NCBI RefSeq assembly: GCF_000685155.1
Contig: NZ_JMIY01000007.1
Coordinates: forward strand, 443,381-507,380
Direction: 5' to 3'
Length of the DNA stretch: 64,000 bases
From: Candidatus Methanoperedens nitratireducens
GTDB taxonomy: Archaea; Halobacteriota; Methanosarcinia; Methanosarcinales; Methanoperedenaceae
A model generated the notes under the pieces. That model saw nothing but the letters and a program-made list of their open reading frames with translations, did not search any database and had not been told where the DNA came from. The translations under genes and the position numbers were made by a program. Positions within the stretch are counted from its first letter, which is position 1. Each line of letters begins with the position of its first letter. Positions 6,365-14,505 of this stretch are shown here, piece by piece.

Positions 6365-7549
6365 ATGGAGGCACCTGGAGAAGGTAACAGGTATAATGCA
6401 AAAGGAGCTGCACTGAAGTTTGTCATTTTACTTGGTGCGGTGAGCCTCTTTGCGGACACGACATACGAAGGGGCGCGCAGCATCACAGGTCCTTATCTTG
6501 CTATTCTTGGGGCAAGTGGAGCCGTCGTGGGAATTGTTGCAGGATTCGGTGAGTTGATCGGGTATGGTCTGCGCCTGGTCTCTGGCTACATAAGTGATAG
6601 AACAGGGAAATACTGGACAATAACTCTTTTTGGATACGGGATTAATCTCCTTGCAGTTCCTCTCCTGGCACTGGCAGGGCGGTGGGAAATTGCTTCCCTT
6701 CTCATGATTGCAGAGCGAATGGGAAAAGCGGTTCGCACTCCTGCCAGAGACGCTATGCTTTCACATGCTACTGTGAAAATGGGGCGAGGCTGGGGATTCG
6801 GCTTGCATGAGGCACTGGATCAGATAGGTGCGATGCTTGGCCCGCTCATTGTAGCTGGGGTTCTTTATTTCAGGGGAGGTTATCAGATGAGCTTTGGTGT
6901 CCTGCTTGTACCAGCCCTGCTGGCGCTAAGCGTTCTAGCCGCAGCGCGTCTGCTCTATCCACATCCCCGTGCTTTCGAAGTTGGCTCGGTCAAACTGGAG
7001 AGCAAAGTTTTCCCAAAAGTATTCTGGATATATCTTGGTGCAGTCGCTTTCATTGCAGCAGGGTATGTTGATTTTCCGCTAATTGCCTATCATTTCAAGA
7101 GGGTATCTATCGTTTCAGATGATTGGATTCCTGTGTTCTATGCTATTGCCATGGGAGTTGATGCACTCGCAGCGCTTATATTTGGGCGTTTATTTGACAG
7201 GATCGGTATTTCTGTCCTGATAGCTGCTGCCCTCATTTCTTCGATTTTTGCCCCGTTAGTCTTCTTGGGAGGATTTTATTTTGCTCTTCTGGGAATGGCT
7301 TTATGGGGTGTAGGCATGGGAGCTCAGGAATCCATTATGAGAGCCGCTATTGCAGGGATGGTTTCGATGGATAGACGTGGATCAGCGTATGGAATTTTTA
7401 ATACAGGTTACGGGATATTCTGGTTCTTAGGCAGCGCATTAATGGGGATTCTCTATGATATATCGATTCCATATCTAATTATATTCTCAGTAGCGGCGCA
7501 GCTTGCCTCTGTCCCCCCTCTTCTTCTGGTCAGAAAAGAGCCCGTATAA
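6365..7549 (+). CDS. Major facilitator superfamily transporter
   Basis: A 394-residue membrane protein with about 12 hydrophobic segments. The loop after helix 2 has SGYISDRTGKYW (near residues 73-84), the MFS signature, and a matching GRLFDRIG lies near 274-281 in the second half. It starts 11 bases after the barrel gene with a GAGGAGG that overlaps that gene's stop codon. The substrate cannot be told; related archaeal proteins are annotated only as MFS permeases. Confidence 0.85.
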   Translation: MEAPGEGNRYNAKGAALKFVILLGAVSLFADTTYEGARSITGPYLAILGASGAVVGIVAGFGELIGYGLRLVSGYISDRTGKYWTITLFGYGINLLAVPLLALAGRWEIASLLMIAERMGKAVRTPARDAMLSHATVKMGRGWGFGLHEALDQIGAMLGPLIVAGVLYFRGGYQMSFGVLLVPALLALSVLAAARLLYPHPRAFEVGSVKLESKVFPKVFWIYLGAVAFIAAGYVDFPLIAYHFKRVSIVSDDWIPVFYAIAMGVDALAALIFGRLFDRIGISVLIAAALISSIFAPLVFLGGFYFALLGMALWGVGMGAQESIMRAAIAGMVSMDRRGSAYGIFNTGYGIFWFLGSALMGILYDISIPYLIIFSVAAQLASVPPLLLVRKEPV

Positions 7550-7658
7550 ACTCAATGAAGAGGCAATATTTGCCTTGTTTTTAATCACTTTGCCGAGAAG
7601 CAAGCCATTAAAAGCATGCAGAGACTACTATTATTAATTGTATTTGGAGGCAATATGA

Positions 7659-8012
7659 ATGAAGAAAAGCTTAAAGATGGCAATCGCTTCAAGCGACGGC
7701 AAGGTTATTAACCAGCATTTCGGCAAAGCAATGAGATTTATTATAATAGAATCAGACGGTGAGGAAATCAAAGTCCTCGAAGTAAGAGAGAACAGTCCAG
7801 CCTGCGGTACTCTGGAATACGGCGGTCATGAAGATGAAGCATTGAATAATAGTGTTTCCCTCATCCATGATTGTGATGCTGTGCTCTGCAGCAGGATCGG
7901 TGGGGGTGCTGCCGAAGAACTGCTCAGCAGGGGAATAGAGCCGGTTGAAGCTCCCGGATTCATTGAGGAGAACGTCCTTGCCTATGCCAGATACAGATTG
8001 AAAGATTCGTAG
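7659..8012 (+). CDS. Dinitrogenase iron-molybdenum cofactor family protein (NifX/NifB C-terminal-like)
   Basis: A 117-residue RNase-H-like fold protein of the NifX/NafY/VnfX family (MKMAIASSDGKVINQHFGKAMRF type start, then DCDAVLCSRIGGGAAEELLSRGIEPV). Members bind metal clusters such as NifB-co. HFG near residue 26 and the GGGAAE loop near 88 are typical. No nif structural gene is nearby, so a general iron-sulfur or molybdenum cluster role is as likely as nitrogen fixation. GGAGG lies about eight bases before the ATG. Confidence 0.85.
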   Translation: MKKSLKMAIASSDGKVINQHFGKAMRFIIIESDGEEIKVLEVRENSPACGTLEYGGHEDEALNNSVSLIHDCDAVLCSRIGGGAAEELLSRGIEPVEAPGFIEENVLAYARYRLKDS

Positions 8013-8107
8013 ATAGCACGGCAATTATTGTTGTGATTTTTCTATCAATCTTTGCCGTATTCATTCTGTTCTTGTAATTTTCGTTACAACAATCGCCTGT
8101 TTCTCTG

Positions 8108-8168
8108 CATTTATATATATGCCTGATTATTTTGTATTTGCTTATTTAGCATAAACAGGAGGATCGAA
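8108..8168 (+). promoter_or_regulatory. Promoter and ribosome binding site of the sulfur-relay cluster
   Basis: A TATA element (TTTATATATATG, about 8110-8121) and AGGAGG (about 8158-8163) precede the ATG at 8169. This appears to be the main promoter for the following tightly packed genes up to 9731. Confidence 0.5.
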
Positions 8169-8394
8169 ATGAATCACATCAAAAGAAGGAATCGTCTTTG
8201 TCTCTAATAAAGATAAAGTACAGAAAACAACACCTGTTCTCGAGAAATTGAGGGAATGGCGTGAGTTTGAGTACTCACGAACGCAGAGGAGAACGCCGAT
8301 ACTTGAAACACTCGATGCTATGATTGCAAGAGTTGAGCAGGAACTGGTGGCTGGATCGAATAAGGAACAAATAATTTCTTTCAGAGGTAGATAA
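8169..8394 (+). pseudogene. Frameshifted small gene heading the DsrE/TusA cluster
   Basis: A strong promoter and AGGAGG lead into an ATG whose frame stops after 12 codons. One base over, an open frame runs ITSKEGIVFVSNKDKVQKTT ... to a TAA at 8392-8394, three bases before the next gene. Removing one A from ATGAATCAC would give MITSKEGIVFV and an intact protein of about 74 residues. So this is either a recent frameshift or a sequence error. The product is helical and basic with no cysteine; I do not recognise it. Confidence 0.6.
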
Positions 8395-8396
8395 AC

Positions 8397-8726
8397 ATGA
8401 CAAATCTATTACTGGTATTATCCAAAGACCCGTATACAACCGAGATACCGAATCTCGTGCTTGATATAGGGTTGAATGCCAGGGCAAAAAAAGGCAGCAA
8501 TGTATCCCTGTATCTTGTGGAGGATGGGGTTACTGCTGCAAGGAAAAGCGAATTCGGGAATAAACTACTGGATGCTAAAAAGAAAGGCATCAGAATTCTC
8601 GCAGATGATAAAGCTGTTCAGTCCCGGGGACTTGATGGCAACCTGATTCCGGGTGTGGATATCAAGGAAATAGGCACCCTCCTCGACCACATAGTTGAGG
8701 ACAACACGATAGTAGCCTGGTTCTGA
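8397..8726 (+). CDS. DsrE/DsrF-like protein (no cysteine)
   Basis: A 109-residue protein of the DsrE/F/H-like fold, with the alternating strand-helix pattern MTNLLLVLSKDP and GSNVSLYLVEDGV. The family takes part in cytosolic sulfur transfer with TusA. This member has no cysteine at all, so it may be a structural partner, as DsrF and TusC are in hetero-hexamers. It lies first in a run of three DsrE-like genes followed by tusA; the next gene's ribosome binding site overlaps its stop. Confidence 0.75.
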   Translation: MTNLLLVLSKDPYTTEIPNLVLDIGLNARAKKGSNVSLYLVEDGVTAARKSEFGNKLLDAKKKGIRILADDKAVQSRGLDGNLIPGVDIKEIGTLLDHIVEDNTIVAWF

Positions 8727-8736
8727 GGTGATAAAT

Positions 8737-9117
8737 ATGGCAAACAACGGCAATAGCAAAACCTTAACAATAGTATCCATAAACGGACCCTACCGCGACG
8801 AGGCAGCATACACGCTCATCAGGCTCGCCCACGCTGCAAAGGAGAAAGGGATTAACATCAACTTCTTCAACTACCTTGACGGAACAATAATCGGTCATCG
8901 CGACCAGGGACCAAAAGAGTTCCCCATCGTGGAGCAGCTTTTCGGCACTGTACTCAGGAAGGGGCTCAAAAACCCCAAAATCGATGCCATCGCATGCATC
9001 AAATGCACCGATGCCCGCGGTGTGACAAAGCAGCAGACCGAAGGTGTGGTCATCGGCGGACTATATGACCTTGCAGAATGGACAGCAGAATCAGACAAGA
9101 CCATATTATTGGGGTGA
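8737..9117 (+). CDS. DsrE-family sulfur transfer protein
   Basis: A 126-residue DsrE-like protein. I take the ATG at 8737 because GAGGTGA (8725-8731) sits six bases upstream; the earlier GTG at 8728 lies inside that site. Cysteines occur in ACIKCTDARG near residue 88, the position of the sulfur-carrying cysteine in active DsrE/TusD proteins. It is the only one of the three DsrE-like proteins here that has cysteine, so it is the likely persulfide carrier. The stop is five bases from the next gene's ATG. Confidence 0.8.
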   Translation: MANNGNSKTLTIVSINGPYRDEAAYTLIRLAHAAKEKGININFFNYLDGTIIGHRDQGPKEFPIVEQLFGTVLRKGLKNPKIDAIACIKCTDARGVTKQQTEGVVIGGLYDLAEWTAESDKTILLG

Positions 9118-9121
9118 GAAC

Positions 9122-9496
9122 ATGAGCAAGAAAGTAAACATAATCGTGACCCAGCCTCCTTACGGCAAGGAAGACTCATACAGTGCAATACCTCTTGCTG
9201 AGACGCAGGCTGCGGCAGGAAACTCTCCTTCAATCACTTTCGTGAGCGGAGGCGTGCATTCTGTGGTGAAGGGACAGAAGACCGGGTACGGTGATGCTGC
9301 TGTATGGCAGAAAGATGTACCTAGCGTAGAAGATACCATCATTAAGGCAATCGAGAGCGTTAAGTTCTATGCACTGGACGCCGATCTGAAGAAGAGGGGT
9401 GTAGCTGACAGCGAAATTATCGAAGGAATCGGAAAGCTTAGTATCGACGATCTCACAAACAGAATACTGGATAGCGAAGTAACACTTGTATTCTGA
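9122..9496 (+). CDS. DsrE-like protein (no cysteine)
   Basis: A 124-residue DsrE/F-type protein starting MSKKVNIIVTQPPYGKEDS. The ATG at 9122 follows GGGGTGAG; the longer ORF from 9044 is an artefact of overlap with the previous gene. It has the nucleotide-free Rossmann-like pattern (SPSITFVSGGVHSVVKG) but no cysteine. With its two neighbours it could form a DsrEFH- or TusBCD-like complex with a single active subunit. It overlaps the region of the tusA start. Confidence 0.75.
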   Translation: MSKKVNIIVTQPPYGKEDSYSAIPLAETQAAAGNSPSITFVSGGVHSVVKGQKTGYGDAAVWQKDVPSVEDTIIKAIESVKFYALDADLKKRGVADSEIIEGIGKLSIDDLTNRILDSEVTLVF

Positions 9497-9497
9497 G

Positions 9498-9731
9498 ATG
9501 GTAATAGTATACGACTTCGAGCTTGATGTAAGGGGCGAAGCATGCCCCTATCCTTTAATCAGAACAAAACAGCAGGTGGACAGGCTTCAAAAAGGTGAAG
9601 TACTCAAAGTCCTCGCCAGCGACCCTGTGGCACCTCAGAATATCGATGGGTGGGCAAAAAAATCAGGGAATGAATTGCTTGGGGTAGAAATAAACAACGG
9701 GACCTACAATATTTTTGTCCGCAAAGGTTAG
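9498..9731 (+). CDS. TusA-family sulfur carrier
   Basis: A 77-residue TusA/SirA protein that accepts persulfide on a conserved cysteine (DVRGEACPYPLIRTK, Cys near residue 15). The CPxP helix start and the final KVLASDP strand are intact. A start at 9486 is possible, but 9498 begins at the normal distance before the motif, just after the stop of the DsrE gene. It is the last rightward gene of the cluster and overlaps the end of a convergent tusA-like gene by four bases. Confidence 0.85.
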   Translation: MVIVYDFELDVRGEACPYPLIRTKQQVDRLQKGEVLKVLASDPVAPQNIDGWAKKSGNELLGVEINNGTYNIFVRKG

Positions 9732-9949
9732 CGCTTTTTTATTCTTACCTTCCAAAGGTGCTTCTCAACTTCTTCCACGCCCAGTATAGTATGCCCCTCA
9801 TTTTTCAGGCTGCGTGGCACGTTCTCGATTGCTGGCGCATGGTCGTATATTGCGATAAGTTCTTCTCCGCTTTCAAGTTCCTCAAGTTTCAGCTTTGTTT
9901 TCACAAACGTATAGAGGCAGACTTCGCCCCTCAAATCCAGTTCATCCAT
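9728..9949 (-). CDS. TusA-like protein with altered CPxP motif
   Basis: A 73-residue TusA-fold protein on the opposite strand. The cysteine is kept (DLRGEVCLYTFVKTK, Cys near residue 11) but the CPxP signature has become CLYT, so both prolines are lost. The rest of the fold matches (LEELESGEELIAIYDHAPA, then VRIKKR). It may carry sulfur with a different partner. It runs convergent to the cluster's tusA with a four-base overlap and presumably has its own promoter near 9960. Confidence 0.75.
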   Translation of the reverse strand: MDELDLRGEVCLYTFVKTKLKLEELESGEELIAIYDHAPAIENVPRSLKNEGHTILGVEEVEKHLWKVRIKKR

Positions 9950-10063
9950 AAATAATTATTTACAAGCAAGCATTTTGTCTTTAAGGTGATAGAAAGCCAA
10001 AGATTAAGAGCAATTTTTGCCTGAACACCAAATTACAATAAACCAGAATTCAATGGATTATTC

Positions 10064-10282
10064 ATGTACAAGTTAGATGCCAGAGGCAGGGTATGCCCGT
10101 TGCCGCTATTCTATACCAAGAAAAAGATAGATGAGTTAAAGACAGGGGAAGAGCTTGAAGTATTAACTGATGATGCCACCGCAAAAAATACGATTCCTCA
10201 ATGGAGCAGAGAACATGGGCATGAAATAGTGAAAATCGAGGAATCAGGTAGCGATCTTACAGTGATTATAAGAAAACACTGA
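10064..10282 (+). CDS. TusA-family sulfur carrier
   Basis: A 72-residue TusA protein with the standard motif DARGRVCPLPLFYTKKK (Cys near residue 11). Its last 62 bases are exactly repeated at the very start of the window. It lacks a clear ribosome binding site; the upstream sequence is AT rich and may allow a leaderless start. It is separate from the 8.2-9.7 kb transcript and may be the carrier for the nearby radical SAM gene's former pathway; this link is only positional. Confidence 0.85.
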   Translation: MYKLDARGRVCPLPLFYTKKKIDELKTGEELEVLTDDATAKNTIPQWSREHGHEIVKIEESGSDLTVIIRKH

Positions 10283-10445
10283 GTTATAAAAGGGCTGATT
10301 TTGCTTCTAACCTTTGCAATGTGAAATCAACGAGGAATAATTTGCCTGATTTATTCGGTTTTTGGAAGGATTTAGACAATAATTGGCGGTTTGTATACTG
10401 TTTTAAGCAATTATTTCCTTCTATAAGCAATCAGGAGGATTTTAT

Positions 10446-11070
10446 ACGGTTGAGAATTATCGATTAAATGGAAAAGAGATTGATTCAATTGAACTCAAGG
10501 CAGAACTGCTGGTCAACGGCGTGACACTGGATGACTCTGCACTCAAAGGAGTCGGTAAGAAATATAAGGAACAGATACACTGGTTGTTTGAATGGGATTT
10601 TGAACGGCACGATACAGGAAAAATACCTGATGATTTTGAGCTTCCAGATGGAACTATTGTGCAGCTTCGAAAATACAGCAAATCGCCTTTCGCTATAAAG
10701 GTAAACAATGGCTCACTTGCACTTGAGCACGAAGGAAAGTTCATTACAGAGGTAAAATGGCTTCCCAGACCCGAGTACTATTCAAATAAAACAGATGACG
10801 GTACCTCTATGTCCAGGGTCGCCCAGATACGGGGCGCAGATTGCCTGAGCATCTGCTACATGAACTACTGCGGTTACTTTAAAACTGATGATCAATGCAG
10901 GTTCTGCAATATAATAGTACCCACAAAAATGGAGAAAAAGGGTGACGTAGTGAGTCATAAATACGTGGAACAGATTGGATAGACCGCAGCGGCTGCGTTC
11001 AAAGATGTGGCAAAGCATGCGGTTCTAACTGGCGGATGGCTTCCTGATGGAAAGGAGATAAAACAGTGCA
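10446..11070 (+). pseudogene. Radical SAM protein, 5' part, inactivated
   Basis: After AGGAGG (10433-10438) the expected ATG is an ACG at 10446. The open frame then encodes TVENYRLNGKEIDSIELKAE and a normal-looking N-terminal region to a cysteine cluster (CLSICYMNYCGYF...CRFCNI, near codons 135-160) of a radical SAM enzyme. An in-frame TAG at 10980 is followed by more sensible coding (TAAAAFKDVAKHAVLTGGWL). The gene is cut off by the insertion sequence at 11071 and does not resume on the far side. Lost start, amber stop and truncation together indicate a pseudogene. Confidence 0.8.
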
Positions 11071-13134
11071 CACCGATTTTCGTCAGCCGTTTATATTCCA
11101 CAAAAAATTAACCACTTTTTCACCAAATCATCTCGAAGGATAACGTTTTTCAATAAATACCTTTACAGAATATGTTCTATTCATGGAACATAAAAATCTT
11201 GTGTTCCAACTATAGATTAACATATCATGGCAATTATGGTCTAGAAATCCACCTAATACAGCCATTTTACCCTAAAATATGCAATGAATAATACATTTTA
11301 ACAATAAATACTTAATATTATAAGTTCCATAATCAATACATATGACTGACGATGATGAATTCAATCCTATCGAGTATTTTCAAAACCCAAAAGAACCTGC
11401 ACAGAAACGATATGAAGCTCTAAGAGCATATTTCCTAGAATCATTAACTCAAAAAGAAGCTGCAAAAAGAGCAGGATATTCCATATCCACTTTTCAATCT
11501 CTCGTCAGCAATTTCCAAAACGGAAAAGTCGAATTCTTTTTAAAGCCACAATATGGACCCAATAGAAGACAAGCTTCGGATTTCATACATGAGAGAATCG
11601 TTTCACTCAGAAAATCTGGCTATTCAGTATACGAAATCAAAGACATCCTATCAAAAGAGGGATTTAACACAAGCATTCAGACAATAAACCGAATAATCAA
11701 GGATGAAGGATTTGCAAAATTACCACGTAGAACCAGGGAAGAACTTGGCATCACAAAAAAGAACATGATTTTACCACCAATCTCAACAGCAATAGATTTC
11801 GATCAATTTGAAAGCTACAGATTCGAATGTCAGGTCGGTGGAATATACTACTTCATACCGTATATTCTTCAAACCGGATTGTATGAACTGATATCATCAG
11901 CACCATTCCCGGAAACTTCGAAACTATCAAAGATCAATTCTATCTTTTCCATACTGGCTCTGAAGTTGATAGGGCATGAAAGATTATCCAAAATATCAAG
12001 CTACAATCATGATACAGGCTTTGGTTTCTTTGCCGGATTGAACGTTCCACCAAAAACAACTACCACATCAACATACTCTTACATGGTGGACAAAGAAACG
12101 ATCCAGTCTTTCATGAAAGAGTTCATATCACAAATGAGAACAACATATTCACAATACTATCAAGGGGACACCATCAACCTGGATTTCCACTCCATACCGC
12201 ACTACGGAGAAAAGTCAGAAATGAACGATAACTGGGTGGGTGCAAAGCATCAACGTTTGAAAAGTGCATTGACACTCTTTGCTCAGGATGGTGAATCCAG
12301 ACATCTTTTGTATGCAAATACGGACATCGATAGGGTAGATGAATCAAATGAGATCATGAACTTTGTGAACTACTGGACAAATGTGAAAGGGATTATCGAA
12401 CAGACGTTGGTTTTTGATTCCAAACTAACGACGTATGATATCTTGGAAGATCTTGATACCAGGGATATCAAGTTCATCACATTGAGGAGACGGGGTAAGA
12501 AGTTGATCGAGGATGCAAATAACATCCCGGAGAAAGATTGGATCAAAGTGGACCTGAAAAAAGAGAAACGTAAATTCAACAAGTTCAAGATGTATGAGAG
12601 TGAGATCACACTGCCACGGACAAATTTCAAGGTTCGCCAGGTGATCTTCAAAGACCATGGTCGACAAGTACCTACGTTTTTGGTTACAAATAATCGGGAC
12701 GTTGAATTGGAAACTCTGGCTTTGCATTATGCAAATCGTTGGTTGATAGAAAACAAATTCTCTGAGCTTGTTGATTTTTTCAATCTCAATGCATTGAGTT
12801 CTCCGTTTATGATAAGAATCTATTTTGATGTGGTTTTGACTGTTATTGCGGATACACTATACAGGTTGCTTGCAAAGGATTTGAAGAGATTTGAGGATTG
12901 TACACCAAAAACTATCTTTGCTGATGTTATCAACTGCAGATGTATTGGAGAAGTGGTCGGCGACGAGATTATAATCAAAATGAAGAAGAAGGCAACAACA
13001 CCTATTTTCAAGTCCAATGATGTTTTTCAGAAATCGTATCATATACCATGGTTAGGCAACAAGAGAATTCGCTTTGATTGGATATCCTGAATAGGGTTCA
13101 ATTATGAGACATAAACACTTGACGAAAATCGGTG
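11071..13134 (+). mobile_element. Complete insertion sequence with terminal inverted repeats (DDE, IS4/IS1634-like)
   Basis: CACCGATTTTCGTCA at 11071-11085 is exactly inverted at 13120-13134. Farther in, GTTTAT is also shared, so imperfect repeats of about 24 bp bound a 2064-bp element with one transposase. Immediate flanks (GTGCA left, GTAAA right) do not form a clear target duplication. The left end truncates a radical SAM gene and the right end adjoins an MNT nucleotidyltransferase relic, so deletion or recombination followed insertion. Confidence 0.85.
11342..13090 (+). CDS. DDE transposase, IS4/IS1634-like
   Basis: A 582-residue transposase. An N-terminal helix-turn-helix region (QKEAAKRAGYSISTFQSLV, residues 38-56) is followed by a second DNA-binding segment (SVYEIKDILSKEGFNTSIQT). 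The catalytic acids fit D in INLDFHSIPHYG (near 280), D in LVFDSKLTTYDIL (near 360) and E in the YxxRWxIE motif YANRWLIENKF (near 461-471). Length and motif order are those of the IS1634-type group of IS4-related elements. The frame is intact, so the element may be active. Confidence 0.85.
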   Translation: MTDDDEFNPIEYFQNPKEPAQKRYEALRAYFLESLTQKEAAKRAGYSISTFQSLVSNFQNGKVEFFLKPQYGPNRRQASDFIHERIVSLRKSGYSVYEIKDILSKEGFNTSIQTINRIIKDEGFAKLPRRTREELGITKKNMILPPISTAIDFDQFESYRFECQVGGIYYFIPYILQTGLYELISSAPFPETSKLSKINSIFSILALKLIGHERLSKISSYNHDTGFGFFAGLNVPPKTTTTSTYSYMVDKETIQSFMKEFISQMRTTYSQYYQGDTINLDFHSIPHYGEKSEMNDNWVGAKHQRLKSALTLFAQDGESRHLLYANTDIDRVDESNEIMNFVNYWTNVKGIIEQTLVFDSKLTTYDILEDLDTRDIKFITLRRRGKKLIEDANNIPEKDWIKVDLKKEKRKFNKFKMYESEITLPRTNFKVRQVIFKDHGRQVPTFLVTNNRDVELETLALHYANRWLIENKFSELVDFFNLNALSSPFMIRIYFDVVLTVIADTLYRLLAKDLKRFEDCTPKTIFADVINCRCIGEVVGDEIIIKMKKKATTPIFKSNDVFQKSYHIPWLGNKRIRFDWIS

Positions 13135-13402
13135 GTAAAGAATAAATATAGAGATAAAACGAGGGAAATCATCCTCTTCGGCAGTTATGCAAGGGGAGAA
13201 GCCGCAGAAGAAAGCGATATCGACATTCTTGTTATCACCAGCGGGTATATATTTGAAATAGCTGGATGAAGCTGAGCTGCTTATAGAAGAGACAGAATCC
13301 AGATTAGAATCTGCAAAAATCCTTTATTAAAAGAGAGGGGTTTATCGAAGAATACCATCTCAAAGCGATGAGCACCGCAAAGTCGATTATAAACTGTAGT
13401 TC
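13135..13402 (+). pseudogene. MNT nucleotidyltransferase / HEPN toxin-antitoxin relic
   Basis: Immediately after the right inverted repeat the plus strand reads KNKYRDKTREIILFGSYARG then EAAEESDIDILVIT, the core GSxxxG...DID of an MNT antitoxin, and stops at about 13267. A following frame reads LDEAELLIEETESRLESAKI, the start of a HEPN partner, and then breaks up (stops and frame changes to about 13400). Both genes of the module are degraded. Confidence 0.7.
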
Positions 13403-13467
13403 TTAGATTATAATGAAAAAGATACCAATAGAGTGGAAAACGGATTGCATGGATGACACGGATGCGC

Positions 13468-13512
13468 ACAGATTTTCACGGATACTGTTAGTCCGTGCGT
13501 ATCCGTGTTTCG
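13468..13512 (+). repeat. Hairpin-forming intergenic repeat
   Basis: CACGGATAC near 13477 and GTATCCGTG near 13501 form a nine-base-pair stem around a 13-base loop. The surrounding words (GGATGCGCACAGATTTTCACGG) belong to a kind of short repeat often seen between archaeal genes. It could serve as a terminator for either neighbour; there is no long T run. Confidence 0.4.
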
Positions 13513-13520
13513 CTCCATTC

Positions 13521-13709
13521 TCAGATTTCGTACGCCAGTATTATTTTGTTTTCTAAGAACGTGAAATGTAATGTCTTACCTTCCTGCTTTTCCTTCTGAA
13601 CGAAATGGGGTGTACCGTATCGGGCTACCAGTGCCTCCAATATCTTCCTCTCAACTATGATTGCATTTTTTTCTATGTTCGGGGCGTTGATTACCAGGTA
13701 TGCTGGCAT
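13521..13709 (-). CDS. Small hypothetical protein
   Basis: A 62-residue protein (MPAYLVINAPNIEKNAIIVE...) with no known motif. The AAAGGTGA seven bases before the ATG on the minus strand supports real translation. It may be a truncated or small antitoxin-like protein: it sits between a degraded MNT/HEPN module and an AbrB-type gene, which is divergent from it. Confidence 0.5.
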   Translation of the reverse strand: MPAYLVINAPNIEKNAIIVERKILEALVARYGTPHFVQKEKQEGKTLHFTFLENKIILAYEI

Positions 13710-13808
13710 GTTTTCACCTTTCTATGTTGGTTCTAATGGTTCTCTTAGTTCTTTTTATTCTTTATAGGACAAAATATTATTTATATTTATGGGAACATTT
13801 AGAACTTT

Positions 13809-13955
13809 ATGGCTATTTTGGGCACTACAAAGCTGACTAAAGGTGGGAAAATCACTCTGATCAAAGATGTACAAGAACGCTTGAACCTGAAGGAAGGTGA
13901 TATAATCGTTTTTGAGACTGATGATAAAGGGCATGTTATGATCAGAAAAGGGTAA
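13809..13955 (+). CDS. AbrB/MazE-like DNA-binding protein (small)
   Basis: A 48-residue swapped-hairpin protein (AILGTTKLTKGGKITLIKD, then LNLKEGDIIVFETDDKGHVMI). This is the AbrB/SpoVT N-terminal fold of many archaeal regulators and antitoxins. There is no ribosome binding site, but TTATTTATATTT about 27 bases upstream fits a leaderless transcript. Just downstream (13975-14073) a very basic 32-codon ORF (MLVTPALYGKRKRTKAKGIM...) could be a tail lost by frameshift. No toxin is adjacent. Confidence 0.65.
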   Translation: MAILGTTKLTKGGKITLIKDVQERLNLKEGDIIVFETDDKGHVMIRKG

Positions 13956-14073
13956 AACCTGGTCTGATGGTTCTATGTTAGTCACTCCGGCATTGTACGG
14001 AAAGCGCAAGAGGACAAAAGCTAAAGGTATTATGCGCGCCAGGACAACAAATAAAAAGAAGTTAGTGGACTGA

Positions 14074-14415
14074 GGCTCATAAATGCGTTATAGCGCATTT
14101 TCTTTATGGTCGGTAATACCTGAAATACCCCATATTTTCGACATATTTAACACTCTTAGCCTTATGGTGCTGGGGTTGCGACCCCAGACCTCTGGGGATG
14201 CGCCGCTCTGAGCGGGGTTTAACATAATATCACCTGTTTTAAAATGTAAATTTTCCAATAGGAAGAGCGGATTCACAGCCTTCCGCGGCGCCCTCATCCC
14301 GACAAGCTCAAGGAATCTATTTGAACCGCGTACACACTTATAATATATATACTACTACATACATATCTTACAGCACTTAAAGCAGCGCATTTTTGCTGGT
14401 GCGCATGAGGTATCT
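14074..14415 (+). other. Intergenic block with one palindromic repeat copy
   Basis: No gene is supported here. It holds one divergent copy of the GC-rich palindromic repeat (14169-14217) and, at about 14337-14355, an AT-rich TATA-like stretch before the cas1 relic. Confidence 0.5.
14169..14217 (-). repeat. GC-rich palindromic repeat, copy 1 (divergent)
   Basis: CTGGGGTTGCGACCCCAG forms one hairpin, followed by GCGCCGCTCTGAGCGGGG, which forms a weaker second one. It matches the family found at 26-35 kb and 57 kb but with several substitutions. Orientation is opposite to the copies at 26-31 kb. Confidence 0.65.
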
Positions 14416-14505
14416 ATGGACCGACTTGTGATTGACGGCTGGGGAAAATATATCGGCACAGACCATGAGCAGATCGTTGTAAAGTTTCATAGCAAATCCT
14501 TATAA
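14416..14505 (+). pseudogene. cas1 5' fragment (CRISPR integrase relic)
   Basis: A 29-codon ORF reads MDRLVIDGWGKYIGTDHEQI then VVKFHSKSL and stops. The first 22 residues look like the N-terminal strand of Cas1 proteins (R-LV-DG-GK-IG...E.IVV). The sequence then changes directly into what looks like a CRISPR repeat, so the remaining 300 codons of cas1 are missing. The assignment rests on a short segment and should be treated as probable, not certain. Confidence 0.5.

Noticed and set aside
9044-9121. Longer start for the third DsrE-like gene
   Set aside because: The extension overlaps the previous gene, has no ribosome binding site and reads as an unlikely N-terminus; ATG at 9122 follows GGGGTGAG.
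10980-10982. Pyrrolysine (TAG) codon in the radical SAM gene
   Set aside because: The gene also lacks a normal start codon and is cut off by an insertion sequence, and TAG is used as a normal stop by essential genes in the window; no pyl genes are seen.
11055-13164. GAGATAAAAC on both sides of the insertion sequence as target duplication
   Set aside because: The copies are not adjacent to the inverted repeats (about 6 and 20 bases away), so they do not fit a normal target duplication and may be chance.
13755-14009. 84-codon minus-strand ORF
   Set aside because: It is the antisense shadow of the AbrB-like gene at 13809-13955, which has the recognisable fold and a promoter.
14088-14297. 69-codon minus-strand ORF over palindromic repeat copy 1
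   Set aside because: It translates the repeat itself and shows no start signal or family resemblance.
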